37,924 nucleotides of DNA from Sphaeroforma sirkka. Lineage: Eukaryota; Opisthokonta; Ichthyosporea; Ichthyophonida. Shown piece by piece: positions 1 to 13,800 of the stretch (its first letter is position 1; every line of letters starts with the position of its first letter). The notes beneath the pieces were generated by a model. It worked only from the letters and a program-made list of their open reading frames with translations. It had not been told where the DNA came from and made no database searches. The translations under genes and the position numbers were made by a program. The stretch covers positions 1-37,924 of the forward strand of contig LUCW03000167.1 of NCBI GenBank assembly GCA_001586965.3, given 5' to 3'.

Positions 1-3000
1 CACAAATATTTCAATCCGTATAGGTATGAACCAGAAGAGCCCAGATAGAAGGTTTCTTAGCCGTTGGCCAACGATATATAGACTAGATCGGTCACGCACT
101 GCAAATATTTCAATCCGTATAGGTACGAACCAGAAGAGCCCAGATAGAAGGTTTCTAGCCGTTGGCCAACGATATATAGACTTGCCCGGTCACGCACTGC
201 AAATATTTCAATCCGTATAGGTACGAACCAGAAGAGCCCAGATAGAAGGTTTCTTAGCCGTTGGCCAACGATATATAGACTAGATCGGTCACGCACTGCA
301 AATATTTCAATCCGTATAGGTACGAACCAGAAGAGCCCAGATAGAAGGTTTCTTAGCCGTTGGCCAACGATATATAGACTAGATCGGTCACGCACTGCAA
401 ATATTTCAATCCGTATAGGTACGAACCAGAAGAGCCCAGATAGAAGGTTTCTTAGCCGTTGGCCAACGATATATAGACTAGATCGGTCACGCACTGCAAA
501 TATTTCAATCCGTATAGGTACGAACCAGAAGAGCCCAGATAGAAGGTTTCTTAGCCGTTGGCCAACGATATATAGACTAGCGGTCACGCACTGCAAATAT
601 TTCAATCCGTATAGGTACGAACCAGAAGAGCCCAGATAGAAGGTTTCTTAGCCGTTGGCCAACGATATATAGACTAGATCGGTCACGCACTGCAAATATT
701 TCAATCCGTATAGGTATGAACCAGAAGAGCCCAGATAGAAGGTTTCTTAGCCGTTGGCCAACGATATATAGACTTGCCCGGTCACGCACTGCAAATATTT
801 CAATCCGTATAGGTACGAACCAGAAGAGCCCAGATAGAAGGTTTCTTAGCCGTTGGCCAACGATATATAGACTAGATCGGTCACGCACTGCAAATATTTC
901 AATCCGTATAGGTATGAACCAGAAGAGCCCAGATAGAAGGTTTCTTAGCCGTTGGCCAACGATATATAGACTAGATCGGTCACGCACTGCAAATATTTCA
1001 ATCCGTATAGGTACGAACCAGAAGAGCCCAGATAGAAGGTTTCTTAGCCGTTGGCCAACGATATATAGATCGGTCACGGTCACACTGCAAATATTTCAAT
1101 CCGTATAGGTATGAACCAGAAGAGCCCAGATAGAAGGTTTCTTAGCCGTTGGCCAACGATATATAGACTAGATCGGTCACGCACTGCAAATATTTCAATC
1201 CGTATAGGTACGAACCAGAAGAGCCCAGATAGAAGGTTTCTTAGCCGTTGGCCAACGATATATAGACTAGATCGGTCACGCACTGCAAATATTTCAATCC
1301 GTATAGGTACGAACCAGAAGAGCCCAGATAGAAGGTTTCTTAGCCGTTGGCCAACGATATATAGACTAGATCGGTCACGCACTGCAAATATTTCAATCCG
1401 TATAGGTATGAACCAGAAGAGCCCAGATAGAAGGTTTCTTAGCCGTTGGCCAACGATATATAGACTAGATCGGTCACGCACTGCAAATATTTCAATCCGT
1501 ATAGGTACGAACCAGAAGAGCCCAGATAGAAGGTTTCTTAGCCGTTGGCCAACGATATATAGACTAGATCGGTCACGCACTGCAAATATTTCAATCCGTA
1601 TAGGTACGAACCAGAAGAGCCCAGATAGAAGGTTTCTTAGCCGTTGGCCAACGATATATAGACTAGATCGGTCACGCACTGCAAATATTTCAATCCGTAT
1701 AGGTACGAACCAGAAGAGCCCAGATAGAAGGTTTCTTAGCCGTTGGCCAACGATATATAGACTAGATCGGTCACGCACTGCAAATATTTCAATCCGTATA
1801 GGTACGAACCAGAAGAGCCCAGATAGAAGGTTTCTTAGCCGTTGGCCAACGATATATAGACTAGATCGGTCACGCACTGCAAATATTTCAATCCGTATAG
1901 GTACGAACCAGAAGAGCCCAGATAGAAGGTTTCTTAGCCGTTGGCCAACGATATATAGACTAGATCGGTCACGCACTGCAAATATTTCAATCCGTATAGG
2001 TACGAACCAGAAGAGCCCAGATAGAAGGTTTCTTAGCCGTTGGCCAACGATATATAGACTAGATCGGTCACGCACTGCAAATATTTCAATCCGTATAGGT
2101 ATGAACCAGAAGAGCCCAGATAGAAGGTTTCTTAGCCGTTGGCCAACGATATATAGACTAGATCGGTCACGCACTGCAAATATTTCAATCCGTATAGGTA
2201 CGAACCAGAAGAGCCCAGATAGAAGGTTTCTTAGCCGTTGGCCAACGATATATAGACTAGATCGGTCACGCACTGCAAATATTTCAATCCGTATAGGTAC
2301 GAACCAGAAGAGCCCAGATAGAAGGTTTCTTAGCCGTTGGCCAACGATATATAGACTTGATCGGTCACGCACTGCAAATATTTCAATCCGTATAGGTATG
2401 AACCAGAAGAGCCCAGATAGAAGGTTTCTTAGCCGTTGGCCAACGATATATAGACTAGATCGGTCACGCACTGCAAATATTTCAATCCGTATAGGTACGA
2501 ACCAGAAGAGCCCAGATAGAAGGTTTCTTAGCCGTTGGCCAACGATATATAGACTAGATCGGTCACGCACTGCAAATATTTCAATCCGTATAGGTACGAA
2601 CCAGAAGAGCCCAGATAGAAGGTTTCTTAGCCGTTGGCCAACGATATATAGACTAGATCGGTCACGCACTGCAAATATTTCAATCCGTATAGGTACGAAC
2701 CAGAAGAGCCCAGATAGAAGGTTTCTTAGCCGTTGGCCAACGATATATAGACTAGATCGGTCACGCACTGCAAATATTTCAATCCGTATAGGTACGAACC
2801 AGAAGAGCCCAGATAGAAGGTTTCTTAGCCGTTGGCCAACGATATATAGACTAGATCGGTCACGCACTGCAAATATTTCAATCCGTATAGGTACGAACCA
2901 GAAGAGCCCAGATAGAAGGTTTCTTAGCCGTTGGCCAACGATATATAGACTAGATCGGTCACGCACTGCAAATATTTCAATCCGTATAGGTACGAACCAG

Positions 3001-4876
3001 AAGAGCCCAGATAGAAGGTTTCTTAGCCGTTGGCCAACGATATATAGACTAGATCGGTCACGCACTGCAAATATTTCAATCCGTATAGGTACGAACCAGA
3101 AGAGCCCAGATAGAAGGTTTCTTAGCCGTTGGCCAACGATATATAGACTAGATCGGTCACGCACTGCAAATATTTCAATCCGTATAGGTACGAACCAGAA
3201 GAGCCCAGATAGAAGGTTTCTTAGCCGTTGGCCAACGATATATAGACTTGATCGGTCACGCACTGCAAATATTTCAATCCGTATAGGTACGAACCAGAAG
3301 AGCCCAGATAGAAGGTTTCTTAGCCGTTGGCCAACGATATATAGACTAGATCGGTCACGCACTGCAAATATTTCAATCCGTATAGGTACGAACCAGAAGA
3401 GCCCAGATAGAAGGTTTCTTAGCCGTTGGCCAACGATATATAGACTAGATCGGTCACGCACTGCAAATATTTCAATCCGTATAGGTACGAACCAGAAGAG
3501 CCCAGATAGAAGGTTTCTTAGCCGTTGGCCAACGATATATAGACTAGATCGGTCACGCACTGCAAATATTTCAATCCGTATAGGTATGAACCAGAAGAGC
3601 CCAGATAGAAGGTTTCTTAGCCGTTGGCCAACGATATATAGACTAGATCGGTCACGCACTGCAAATATTTCAATCCGTATAGGTACGAACCAGAAGAGCC
3701 CAGATAGAAGGTTTCTTAGCCGTTGGCCAACGATATATAGACTAGATCGGTCACGCACTGCAAATATTTCAATCCGTATAGGTACGAACCAGAAGAGCCC
3801 AGATAGAAGGTTTCTTAGCCGTTGGCCAACGATATATAGACTAGATCGGTCACGCACTGCAAATATTTCAATCCGTATAGGTACGAACCAGAAGAGCCCA
3901 GATAGAAGGTTTCTTAGCCGTTGGCCAACGATATATAGACTAGATCGGTCACGCACTGCAAATATTTCAATCCGTATAGGTACGAACCAGAAGAGCCCAG
4001 ATAGAAGGTTTCTTAGCCGTTGGCCAACGATATATAGACTAGATCGGTCACGCACTGCAAATATTTCAATCCGTATAGGTACGAACCAGAAGAGCCCAGA
4101 TAGAAGGTTTCTTAGCCGTTGGCCAACGATATATAGACTTGATCGGTCACGCACTGCAAATATTTCAATCCGTATAGGTACGAACCAGAAGAGCCCAGAT
4201 AGAAGGTTTCTTAGCCGTTGGCCAACGATATATAGACTAGATCGGTCACGCACTGCAAATATTTCAATCCGTATAGGTATGAACCAGAAGAGCCCAGATA
4301 GAAGGTTTCTTAGCCGTTGGCCAACGATATATAGACTAGATCGGTCACGCACTGCAAATATTTCAATCCGTATAGGTATGAACCAGAAGAGCCCAGATAG
4401 AAGGTTTCTTAGCCGTTGGCCAACGATATATAGACTAGATCGGTCACGCACTGCAAATATTTCAATCCGTATAGGTACGAACCAGAAGAGCCCAGATAGA
4501 AGGTTTCTTAGCCGTTGGCCAACGATATATAGACTAGATCGGTCACGCACTGCAAATATTTCAATCCGTATAGGTACGAACCAGAAGAGCCCAGATAGAA
4601 GGTTTCTTAGCCGTTGGCCAACGATATATACGATTTCAATAGATCGGTCACGCACTGCAAATATTTCAATCCGTATAGGTACGAACCAGAAGAGCCCAGA
4701 TAGAAGGTTTCTTAGCCGTTGGCCAACGATATATAGACTAGATCGGTCACGCACTGCAAATATTTCAATCCGTATAGGTACGAACCAGAAGAGCCCAGAT
4801 AGAAGGTTTCTTAGCCGTTGGCCAACGATATATAGACTGCCGGTCACGCACTGCAAATATTTCAATCCGTATAGGT
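1..4876. repeat. 99-bp satellite array, left segment with sparse variants
   Basis: Head-to-tail 99-bp monomers, about 44% GC, each carrying in order GAACCAGAAGAGCCCAGATA, GGTTTCTTAGC, the 12-bp palindrome CGTTGGCCAACG, GATATATAGACTAG, ATCGGTCACGCACTGC, AAATATTTC and AATCCGTATAGG. From 26 to 4876 there are 49 units. Length changes are few: a 1-bp loss near 154, a 2-bp loss near 576, a 1-bp net loss with GGTCACGGTCAC near 1070, a 6-bp gain near 4630 and a 2-bp loss near 4838. They sum to zero. Substitution variants are TATGAACC for TACGAACC (units at 26, 716, 914, 1111, 1408, 2101, 2398, 3586, 4279, 4378) and ACTTGATC for ACTAGATC (near 2355, 3247, 4138). The long open frames on both strands result from a monomer length divisible by three and are not called as genes. 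Confidence 0.97.
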
Positions 4877-7800
4877 ACGAACCAGAAGAGCCCAGATAGA
4901 AGGTTTCTTAGCCGTTGGCCAACGATATATAGACTAGATCGGTCACGCACTGCAAATATTTCAATCCGTATAGGTACGAACCAGAAGAGCCCAGATAGAA
5001 GGTTTCTTAGCCGTTGGCCAACGATATATAGACTAGATCGGTCACGCACTGCAAATATTTCAATCCGTATAGGTACGAACCAGAAGAGCCCAGATAGAAG
5101 GTTTCTTAGCCGTTGGCCAACGATATATAGACTAGATCGGTCACGCACTGCAAATATTTCAATCCGTATAGGTACGAACCAGAAGAGCCCAGATAGAAGG
5201 TTTCTTAGCCGTTGGCCAACGATATATAGACTAGATCGGTCACGCACTGCAAATATTTCAATCCGTATAGGTACGAACCAGAAGAGCCCAGATAGAAGGT
5301 TTCTTAGCCGTTGGCCAACGATATATAGACTAGATCGGTCACGCACTGCAAATATTTCAATCCGTATAGGTACGAACCAGAAGAGCCCAGATAGAAGGTT
5401 TCTTAGCCGTTGGCCAACGATATATAGACTAGATCGGTCACGCACTGCAAATATTTCAATCCGTATAGGTACGAACCAGAAGAGCCCAGATAGAAGGTTT
5501 CTTAGCCGTTGGCCAACGATATATAGACTAGATCGGTCACGCACTGCAAATATTTCAATCCGTATAGGTACGAACCAGAAGAGCCCAGATAGAAGGTTTC
5601 TTAGCCGTTGGCCAACGATATATAGACTAGATCGGTCACGCACTGCAAATATTTCAATCCGTATAGGTACGAACCAGAAGAGCCCAGATAGAAGGTTTCT
5701 TAGCCGTTGGCCAACGATATATAGACTAGATCGGTCACGCACTGCAAATATTTCAATCCGTATAGGTACGAACCAGAAGAGCCCAGATAGAAGGTTTCTT
5801 AGCCGTTGGCCAACGATATATAGACTAGATCGGTCACGCACTGCAAATATTTCAATCCGTATAGGTACGAACCAGAAGAGCCCAGATAGAAGGTTTCTTA
5901 GCCGTTGGCCAACGATATATAGACTAGATCGGTCACGCACTGCAAATATTTCAATCCGTATAGGTACGAACCAGAAGAGCCCAGATAGAAGGTTTCTTAG
6001 CCGTTGGCCAACGATATATAGACTAGATCGGTCACGCACTGCAAATATTTCAATCCGTATAGGTACGAACCAGAAGAGCCCAGATAGAAGGTTTCTTAGC
6101 CGTTGGCCAACGATATATAGACTAGATCGGTCACGCACTGCAAATATTTCAATCCGTATAGGTACGAACCAGAAGAGCCCAGATAGAAGGTTTCTTAGCC
6201 GTTGGCCAACGATATATAGACTAGATCGGTCACGCACTGCAAATATTTCAATCCGTATAGGTACGAACCAGAAGAGCCCAGATAGAAGGTTTCTTAGCCG
6301 TTGGCCAACGATATATAGACTAGATCGGTCACGCACTGCAAATATTTCAATCCGTATAGGTACGAACCAGAAGAGCCCAGATAGAAGGTTTCTTAGCCGT
6401 TGGCCAACGATATATAGACTAGATCGGTCACGCACTGCAAATATTTCAATCCGTATAGGTACGAACCAGAAGAGCCCAGATAGAAGGTTTCTTAGCCGTT
6501 GGCCAACGATATATAGACTAGATCGGTCACGCACTGCAAATATTTCAATCCGTATAGGTACGAACCAGAAGAGCCCAGATAGAAGGTTTCTTAGCCGTTG
6601 GCCAACGATATATAGACTAGATCGGTCACGCACTGCAAATATTTCAATCCGTATAGGTACGAACCAGAAGAGCCCAGATAGAAGGTTTCTTAGCCGTTGG
6701 CCAACGATATATAGACTAGATCGGTCACGCACTGCAAATATTTCAATCCGTATAGGTACGAACCAGAAGAGCCCAGATAGAAGGTTTCTTAGCCGTTGGC
6801 CAACGATATATAGACTAGATCGGTCACGCACTGCAAATATTTCAATCCGTATAGGTACGAACCAGAAGAGCCCAGATAGAAGGTTTCTTAGCCGTTGGCC
6901 AACGATATATAGACTAGATCGGTCACGCACTGCAAATATTTCAATCCGTATAGGTACGAACCAGAAGAGCCCAGATAGAAGGTTTCTTAGCCGTTGGCCA
7001 ACGATATATAGACTAGATCGGTCACGCACTGCAAATATTTCAATCCGTATAGGTATGAACCAGAAGAGCCCAGATAGAAGGTTTCTTAGCCGTTGGCCAA
7101 CGATATATAGACTAGATCGGTCACGCACTGCAAATATTTCAATCCGTATAGGTACGAACCAGAAGAGCCCAGATAGAAGGTTTCTTAGCCGTTGGCCAAC
7201 GATATATAGACTAGATCGGTCACGCACTGCAAATATTTCAATCCGTATAGGTACGAACCAGAAGAGCCCAGATAGAAGGTTTCTTAGCCGTTGGCCAACG
7301 ATATATAGACTAGATCGGTCACGCACTGCAAATATTTCAATCCGTATAGGTACGAACCAGAAGAGCCCAGATAGAAGGTTTCTTAGCCGTTGGCCAACGA
7401 TATATAGACTAGATCGGTCACGCACTGCAAATATTTCAATCCGTATAGGTACGAACCAGAAGAGCCCAGATAGAAGGTTTCTTAGCCGTTGGCCAACGAT
7501 ATATAGACTAGATCGGTCACGCACTGCAAATATTTCAATCCGTATAGGTACGAACCAGAAGAGCCCAGATAGAAGGTTTCTTAGCCGTTGGCCAACGATA
7601 TATAGACTAGATCGGTCACGCACTGCAAATATTTCAATCCGTATAGGTACGAACCAGAAGAGCCCAGATAGAAGGTTTCTTAGCCGTTGGCCAACGATAT
7701 ATAGACTAGATCGGTCACGCACTGCAAATATTTCAATCCGTATAGGTATGAACCAGAAGAGCCCAGATAGAAGGTTTCTTAGCCGTTGGCCAACGATATA

Positions 7801-10800
7801 TAGACTAGATCGGTCACGCACTGCAAATATTTCAATCCGTATAGGTATGAACCAGAAGAGCCCAGATAGAAGGTTTCTTAGCCGTTGGCCAACGATATAT
7901 AGACTAGATCGGTCACGCACTGCAAATATTTCAATCCGTATAGGTACGAACCAGAAGAGCCCAGATAGAAGGTTTCTTAGCCGTTGGCCAACGATATATA
8001 GACTAGATCGGTCACGCACTGCAAATATTTCAATCCGTATAGGTACGAACCAGAAGAGCCCAGATAGAAGGTTTCTTAGCCGTTGGCCAACGATATATAG
8101 ACTAGATCGGTCACGCACTGCAAATATTTCAATCCGTATAGGTACGAACCAGAAGAGCCCAGATAGAAGGTTTCTTAGCCGTTGGCCAACGATATATAGA
8201 CTAGATCGGTCACGCACTGCAAATATTTCAATCCGTATAGGTACGAACCAGAAGAGCCCAGATAGAAGGTTTCTTAGCCGTTGGCCAACGATATATAGAC
8301 TAGATCGGTCACGCACTGCAAATATTTCAATCCGTATAGGTACGAACCAGAAGAGCCCAGATAGAAGGTTTCTTAGCCGTTGGCCAACGATATATAGACT
8401 AGATCGGTCACGCACTGCAAATATTTCAATCCGTATAGGTATGAACCAGAAGAGCCCAGATAGAAGGTTTCTTAGCCGTTGGCCAACGATATATAGACTA
8501 GATCGGTCACGCACTGCAAATATTTCAATCCGTATAGGTACGAACCAGAAGAGCCCAGATAGAAGGTTTCTTAGCCGTTGGCCAACGATATATAGACTAG
8601 ATCGGTCACGCACTGCAAATATTTCAATCCGTATAGGTACGAACCAGAAGAGCCCAGATAGAAGGTTTCTTAGCCGTTGGCCAACGATATATAGACTAGA
8701 TCGGTCACGCACTGCAAATATTTCAATCCGTATAGGTACGAACCAGAAGAGCCCAGATAGAAGGTTTCTTAGCCGTTGGCCAACGATATATAGACTAGAT
8801 CGGTCACGCACTGCAAATATTTCAATCCGTATAGGTACGAACCAGAAGAGCCCAGATAGAAGGTTTCTTAGCCGTTGGCCAACGATATATAGACTAGATC
8901 GGTCACGCACTGCAAATATTTCAATCCGTATAGGTACGAACCAGAAGAGCCCAGATAGAAGGTTTCTTAGCCGTTGGCCAACGATATATAGACTAGATCG
9001 GTCACGCACTGCAAATATTTCAATCCGTATAGGTACGAACCAGAAGAGCCCAGATAGAAGGTTTCTTAGCCGTTGGCCAACGATATATAGACTAGATCGG
9101 TCACGCACTGCAAATATTTCAATCCGTATAGGTACGAACCAGAAGAGCCCAGATAGAAGGTTTCTTAGCCGTTGGCCAACGATATATAGACTAGATCGGT
9201 CACGCACTGCAAATATTTCAATCCGTATAGGTACGAACCAGAAGAGCCCAGATAGAAGGTTTCTTAGCCGTTGGCCAACGATATATAGACTAGATCGGTC
9301 ACGCACTGCAAATATTTCAATCCGTATAGGTACGAACCAGAAGAGCCCAGATAGAAGGTTTCTTAGCCGTTGGCCAACGATATATAGACTAGATCGGTCA
9401 CGCACTGCAAATATTTCAATCCGTATAGGTACGAACCAGAAGAGCCCAGATAGAAGGTTTCTTAGCCGTTGGCCAACGATATATAGACTAGATCGGTCAC
9501 GCACTGCAAATATTTCAATCCGTATAGGTACGAACCAGAAGAGCCCAGATAGAAGGTTTCTTAGCCGTTGGCCAACGATATATAGACTAGATCGGTCACG
9601 CACTGCAAATATTTCAATCCGTATAGGTACGAACCAGAAGAGCCCAGATAGAAGGTTTCTTAGCCGTTGGCCAACGATATATAGACTAGATCGGTCACGC
9701 ACTGCAAATATTTCAATCCGTATAGGTACGAACCAGAAGAGCCCAGATAGAAGGTTTCTTAGCCGTTGGCCAACGATATATAGACTAGATCGGTCACGCA
9801 CTGCAAATATTTCAATCCGTATAGGTACGAACCAGAAGAGCCCAGATAGAAGGTTTCTTAGCCGTTGGCCAACGATATATAGACTAGATCGGTCACGCAC
9901 TGCAAATATTTCAATCCGTATAGGTACGAACCAGAAGAGCCCAGATAGAAGGTTTCTTAGCCGTTGGCCAACGATATATAGACTAGATCGGTCACGCACT
10001 GCAAATATTTCAATCCGTATAGGTACGAACCAGAAGAGCCCAGATAGAAGGTTTCTTAGCCGTTGGCCAACGATATATAGACTAGATCGGTCACGCACTG
10101 CAAATATTTCAATCCGTATAGGTACGAACCAGAAGAGCCCAGATAGAAGGTTTCTTAGCCGTTGGCCAACGATATATAGACTAGATCGGTCACGCACTGC
10201 AAATATTTCAATCCGTATAGGTACGAACCAGAAGAGCCCAGATAGAAGGTTTCTTAGCCGTTGGCCAACGATATATAGACTAGATCGGTCACGCACTGCA
10301 AATATTTCAATCCGTATAGGTACGAACCAGAAGAGCCCAGATAGAAGGTTTCTTAGCCGTTGGCCAACGATATATAGACTAGATCGGTCACGCACTGCAA
10401 ATATTTCAATCCGTATAGGTACGAACCAGAAGAGCCCAGATAGAAGGTTTCTTAGCCGTTGGCCAACGATATATAGACTAGATCGGTCACGCACTGCAAA
10501 TATTTCAATCCGTATAGGTACGAACCAGAAGAGCCCAGATAGAAGGTTTCTTAGCCGTTGGCCAACGATATATAGACTAGATCGGTCACGCACTGCAAAT
10601 ATTTCAATCCGTATAGGTACGAACCAGAAGAGCCCAGATAGAAGGTTTCTTAGCCGTTGGCCAACGATATATAGACTAGATCGGTCACGCACTGCAAATA
10701 TTTCAATCCGTATAGGTACGAACCAGAAGAGCCCAGATAGAAGGTTTCTTAGCCGTTGGCCAACGATATATAGACTAGATCGGTCACGCACTGCAAATAT

Positions 10801-13800
10801 TTCAATCCGTATAGGTACGAACCAGAAGAGCCCAGATAGAAGGTTTCTTAGCCGTTGGCCAACGATATATAGACTAGATCGGTCACGCACTGCAAATATT
10901 TCAATCCGTATAGGTACGAACCAGAAGAGCCCAGATAGAAGGTTTCTTAGCCGTTGGCCAACGATATATAGACTAGATCGGTCACGCACTGCAAATATTT
11001 CAATCCGTATAGGTACGAACCAGAAGAGCCCAGATAGAAGGTTTCTTAGCCGTTGGCCAACGATATATAGACTAGATCGGTCACGCACTGCAAATATTTC
11101 AATCCGTATAGGTACGAACCAGAAGAGCCCAGATAGAAGGTTTCTTAGCCGTTGGCCAACGATATATAGACTAGATCGGTCACGCACTGCAAATATTTCA
11201 ATCCGTATAGGTACGAACCAGAAGAGCCCAGATAGAAGGTTTCTTAGCCGTTGGCCAACGATATATAGACTAGATCGGTCACGCACTGCAAATATTTCAA
11301 TCCGTATAGGTACGAACCAGAAGAGCCCAGATAGAAGGTTTCTTAGCCGTTGGCCAACGATATATAGACTAGATCGGTCACGCACTGCAAATATTTCAAT
11401 CCGTATAGGTACGAACCAGAAGAGCCCAGATAGAAGGTTTCTTAGCCGTTGGCCAACGATATATAGACTAGATCGGTCACGCACTGCAAATATTTCAATC
11501 CGTATAGGTACGAACCAGAAGAGCCCAGATAGAAGGTTTCTTAGCCGTTGGCCAACGATATATAGACTAGATCGGTCACGCACTGCAAATATTTCAATCC
11601 GTATAGGTACGAACCAGAAGAGCCCAGATAGAAGGTTTCTTAGCCGTTGGCCAACGATATATAGACTAGATCGGTCACGCACTGCAAATATTTCAATCCG
11701 TATAGGTACGAACCAGAAGAGCCCAGATAGAAGGTTTCTTAGCCGTTGGCCAACGATATATAGACTAGATCGGTCACGCACTGCAAATATTTCAATCCGT
11801 ATAGGTACGAACCAGAAGAGCCCAGATAGAAGGTTTCTTAGCCGTTGGCCAACGATATATAGACTAGATCGGTCACGCACTGCAAATATTTCAATCCGTA
11901 TAGGTACGAACCAGAAGAGCCCAGATAGAAGGTTTCTTAGCCGTTGGCCAACGATATATAGACTAGATCGGTCACGCACTGCAAATATTTCAATCCGTAT
12001 AGGTACGAACCAGAAGAGCCCAGATAGAAGGTTTCTTAGCCGTTGGCCAACGATATATAGACTAGATCGGTCACGCACTGCAAATATTTCAATCCGTATA
12101 GGTACGAACCAGAAGAGCCCAGATAGAAGGTTTCTTAGCCGTTGGCCAACGATATATAGACTAGATCGGTCACGCACTGCAAATATTTCAATCCGTATAG
12201 GTACGAACCAGAAGAGCCCAGATAGAAGGTTTCTTAGCCGTTGGCCAACGATATATAGACTAGATCGGTCACGCACTGCAAATATTTCAATCCGTATAGG
12301 TACGAACCAGAAGAGCCCAGATAGAAGGTTTCTTAGCCGTTGGCCAACGATATATAGACTAGATCGGTCACGCACTGCAAATATTTCAATCCGTATAGGT
12401 ACGAACCAGAAGAGCCCAGATAGAAGGTTTCTTAGCCGTTGGCCAACGATATATAGACTAGATCGGTCACGCACTGCAAATATTTCAATCCGTATAGGTA
12501 CGAACCAGAAGAGCCCAGATAGAAGGTTTCTTAGCCGTTGGCCAACGATATATAGACTAGATCGGTCACGCACTGCAAATATTTCAATCCGTATAGGTAC
12601 GAACCAGAAGAGCCCAGATAGAAGGTTTCTTAGCCGTTGGCCAACGATATATAGACTAGATCGGTCACGCACTGCAAATATTTCAATCCGTATAGGTACG
12701 AACCAGAAGAGCCCAGATAGAAGGTTTCTTAGCCGTTGGCCAACGATATATAGACTAGATCGGTCACGCACTGCAAATATTTCAATCCGTATAGGTACGA
12801 ACCAGAAGAGCCCAGATAGAAGGTTTCTTAGCCGTTGGCCAACGATATATAGACTAGATCGGTCACGCACTGCAAATATTTCAATCCGTATAGGTACGAA
12901 CCAGAAGAGCCCAGATAGAAGGTTTCTTAGCCGTTGGCCAACGATATATAGACTAGATCGGTCACGCACTGCAAATATTTCAATCCGTATAGGTACGAAC
13001 CAGAAGAGCCCAGATAGAAGGTTTCTTAGCCGTTGGCCAACGATATATAGACTAGATCGGTCACGCACTGCAAATATTTCAATCCGTATAGGTACGAACC
13101 AGAAGAGCCCAGATAGAAGGTTTCTTAGCCGTTGGCCAACGATATATAGACTAGATCGGTCACGCACTGCAAATATTTCAATCCGTATAGGTACGAACCA
13201 GAAGAGCCCAGATAGAAGGTTTCTTAGCCGTTGGCCAACGATATATAGACTAGATCGGTCACGCACTGCAAATATTTCAATCCGTATAGGTACGAACCAG
13301 AAGAGCCCAGATAGAAGGTTTCTTAGCCGTTGGCCAACGATATATAGACTAGATCGGTCACGCACTGCAAATATTTCAATCCGTATAGGTACGAACCAGA
13401 AGAGCCCAGATAGAAGGTTTCTTAGCCGTTGGCCAACGATATATAGACTAGATCGGTCACGCACTGCAAATATTTCAATCCGTATAGGTACGAACCAGAA
13501 GAGCCCAGATAGAAGGTTTCTTAGCCGTTGGCCAACGATATATAGACTAGATCGGTCACGCACTGCAAATATTTCAATCCGTATAGGTACGAACCAGAAG
13601 AGCCCAGATAGAAGGTTTCTTAGCCGTTGGCCAACGATATATAGACTAGATCGGTCACGCACTGCAAATATTTCAATCCGTATAGGTACGAACCAGAAGA
13701 GCCCAGATAGAAGGTTTCTTAGCCGTTGGCCAACGATATATAGACTAGATCGGTCACGCACTGCAAATATTTCAATCCGTATAGGTACGAACCAGAAGAG

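Noticed and set aside
1..200. Telomeric repeat or rDNA spacer
   Set aside because: The unit is 99 bp, not a short G-rich telomere motif, and no rRNA sequence adjoins it.
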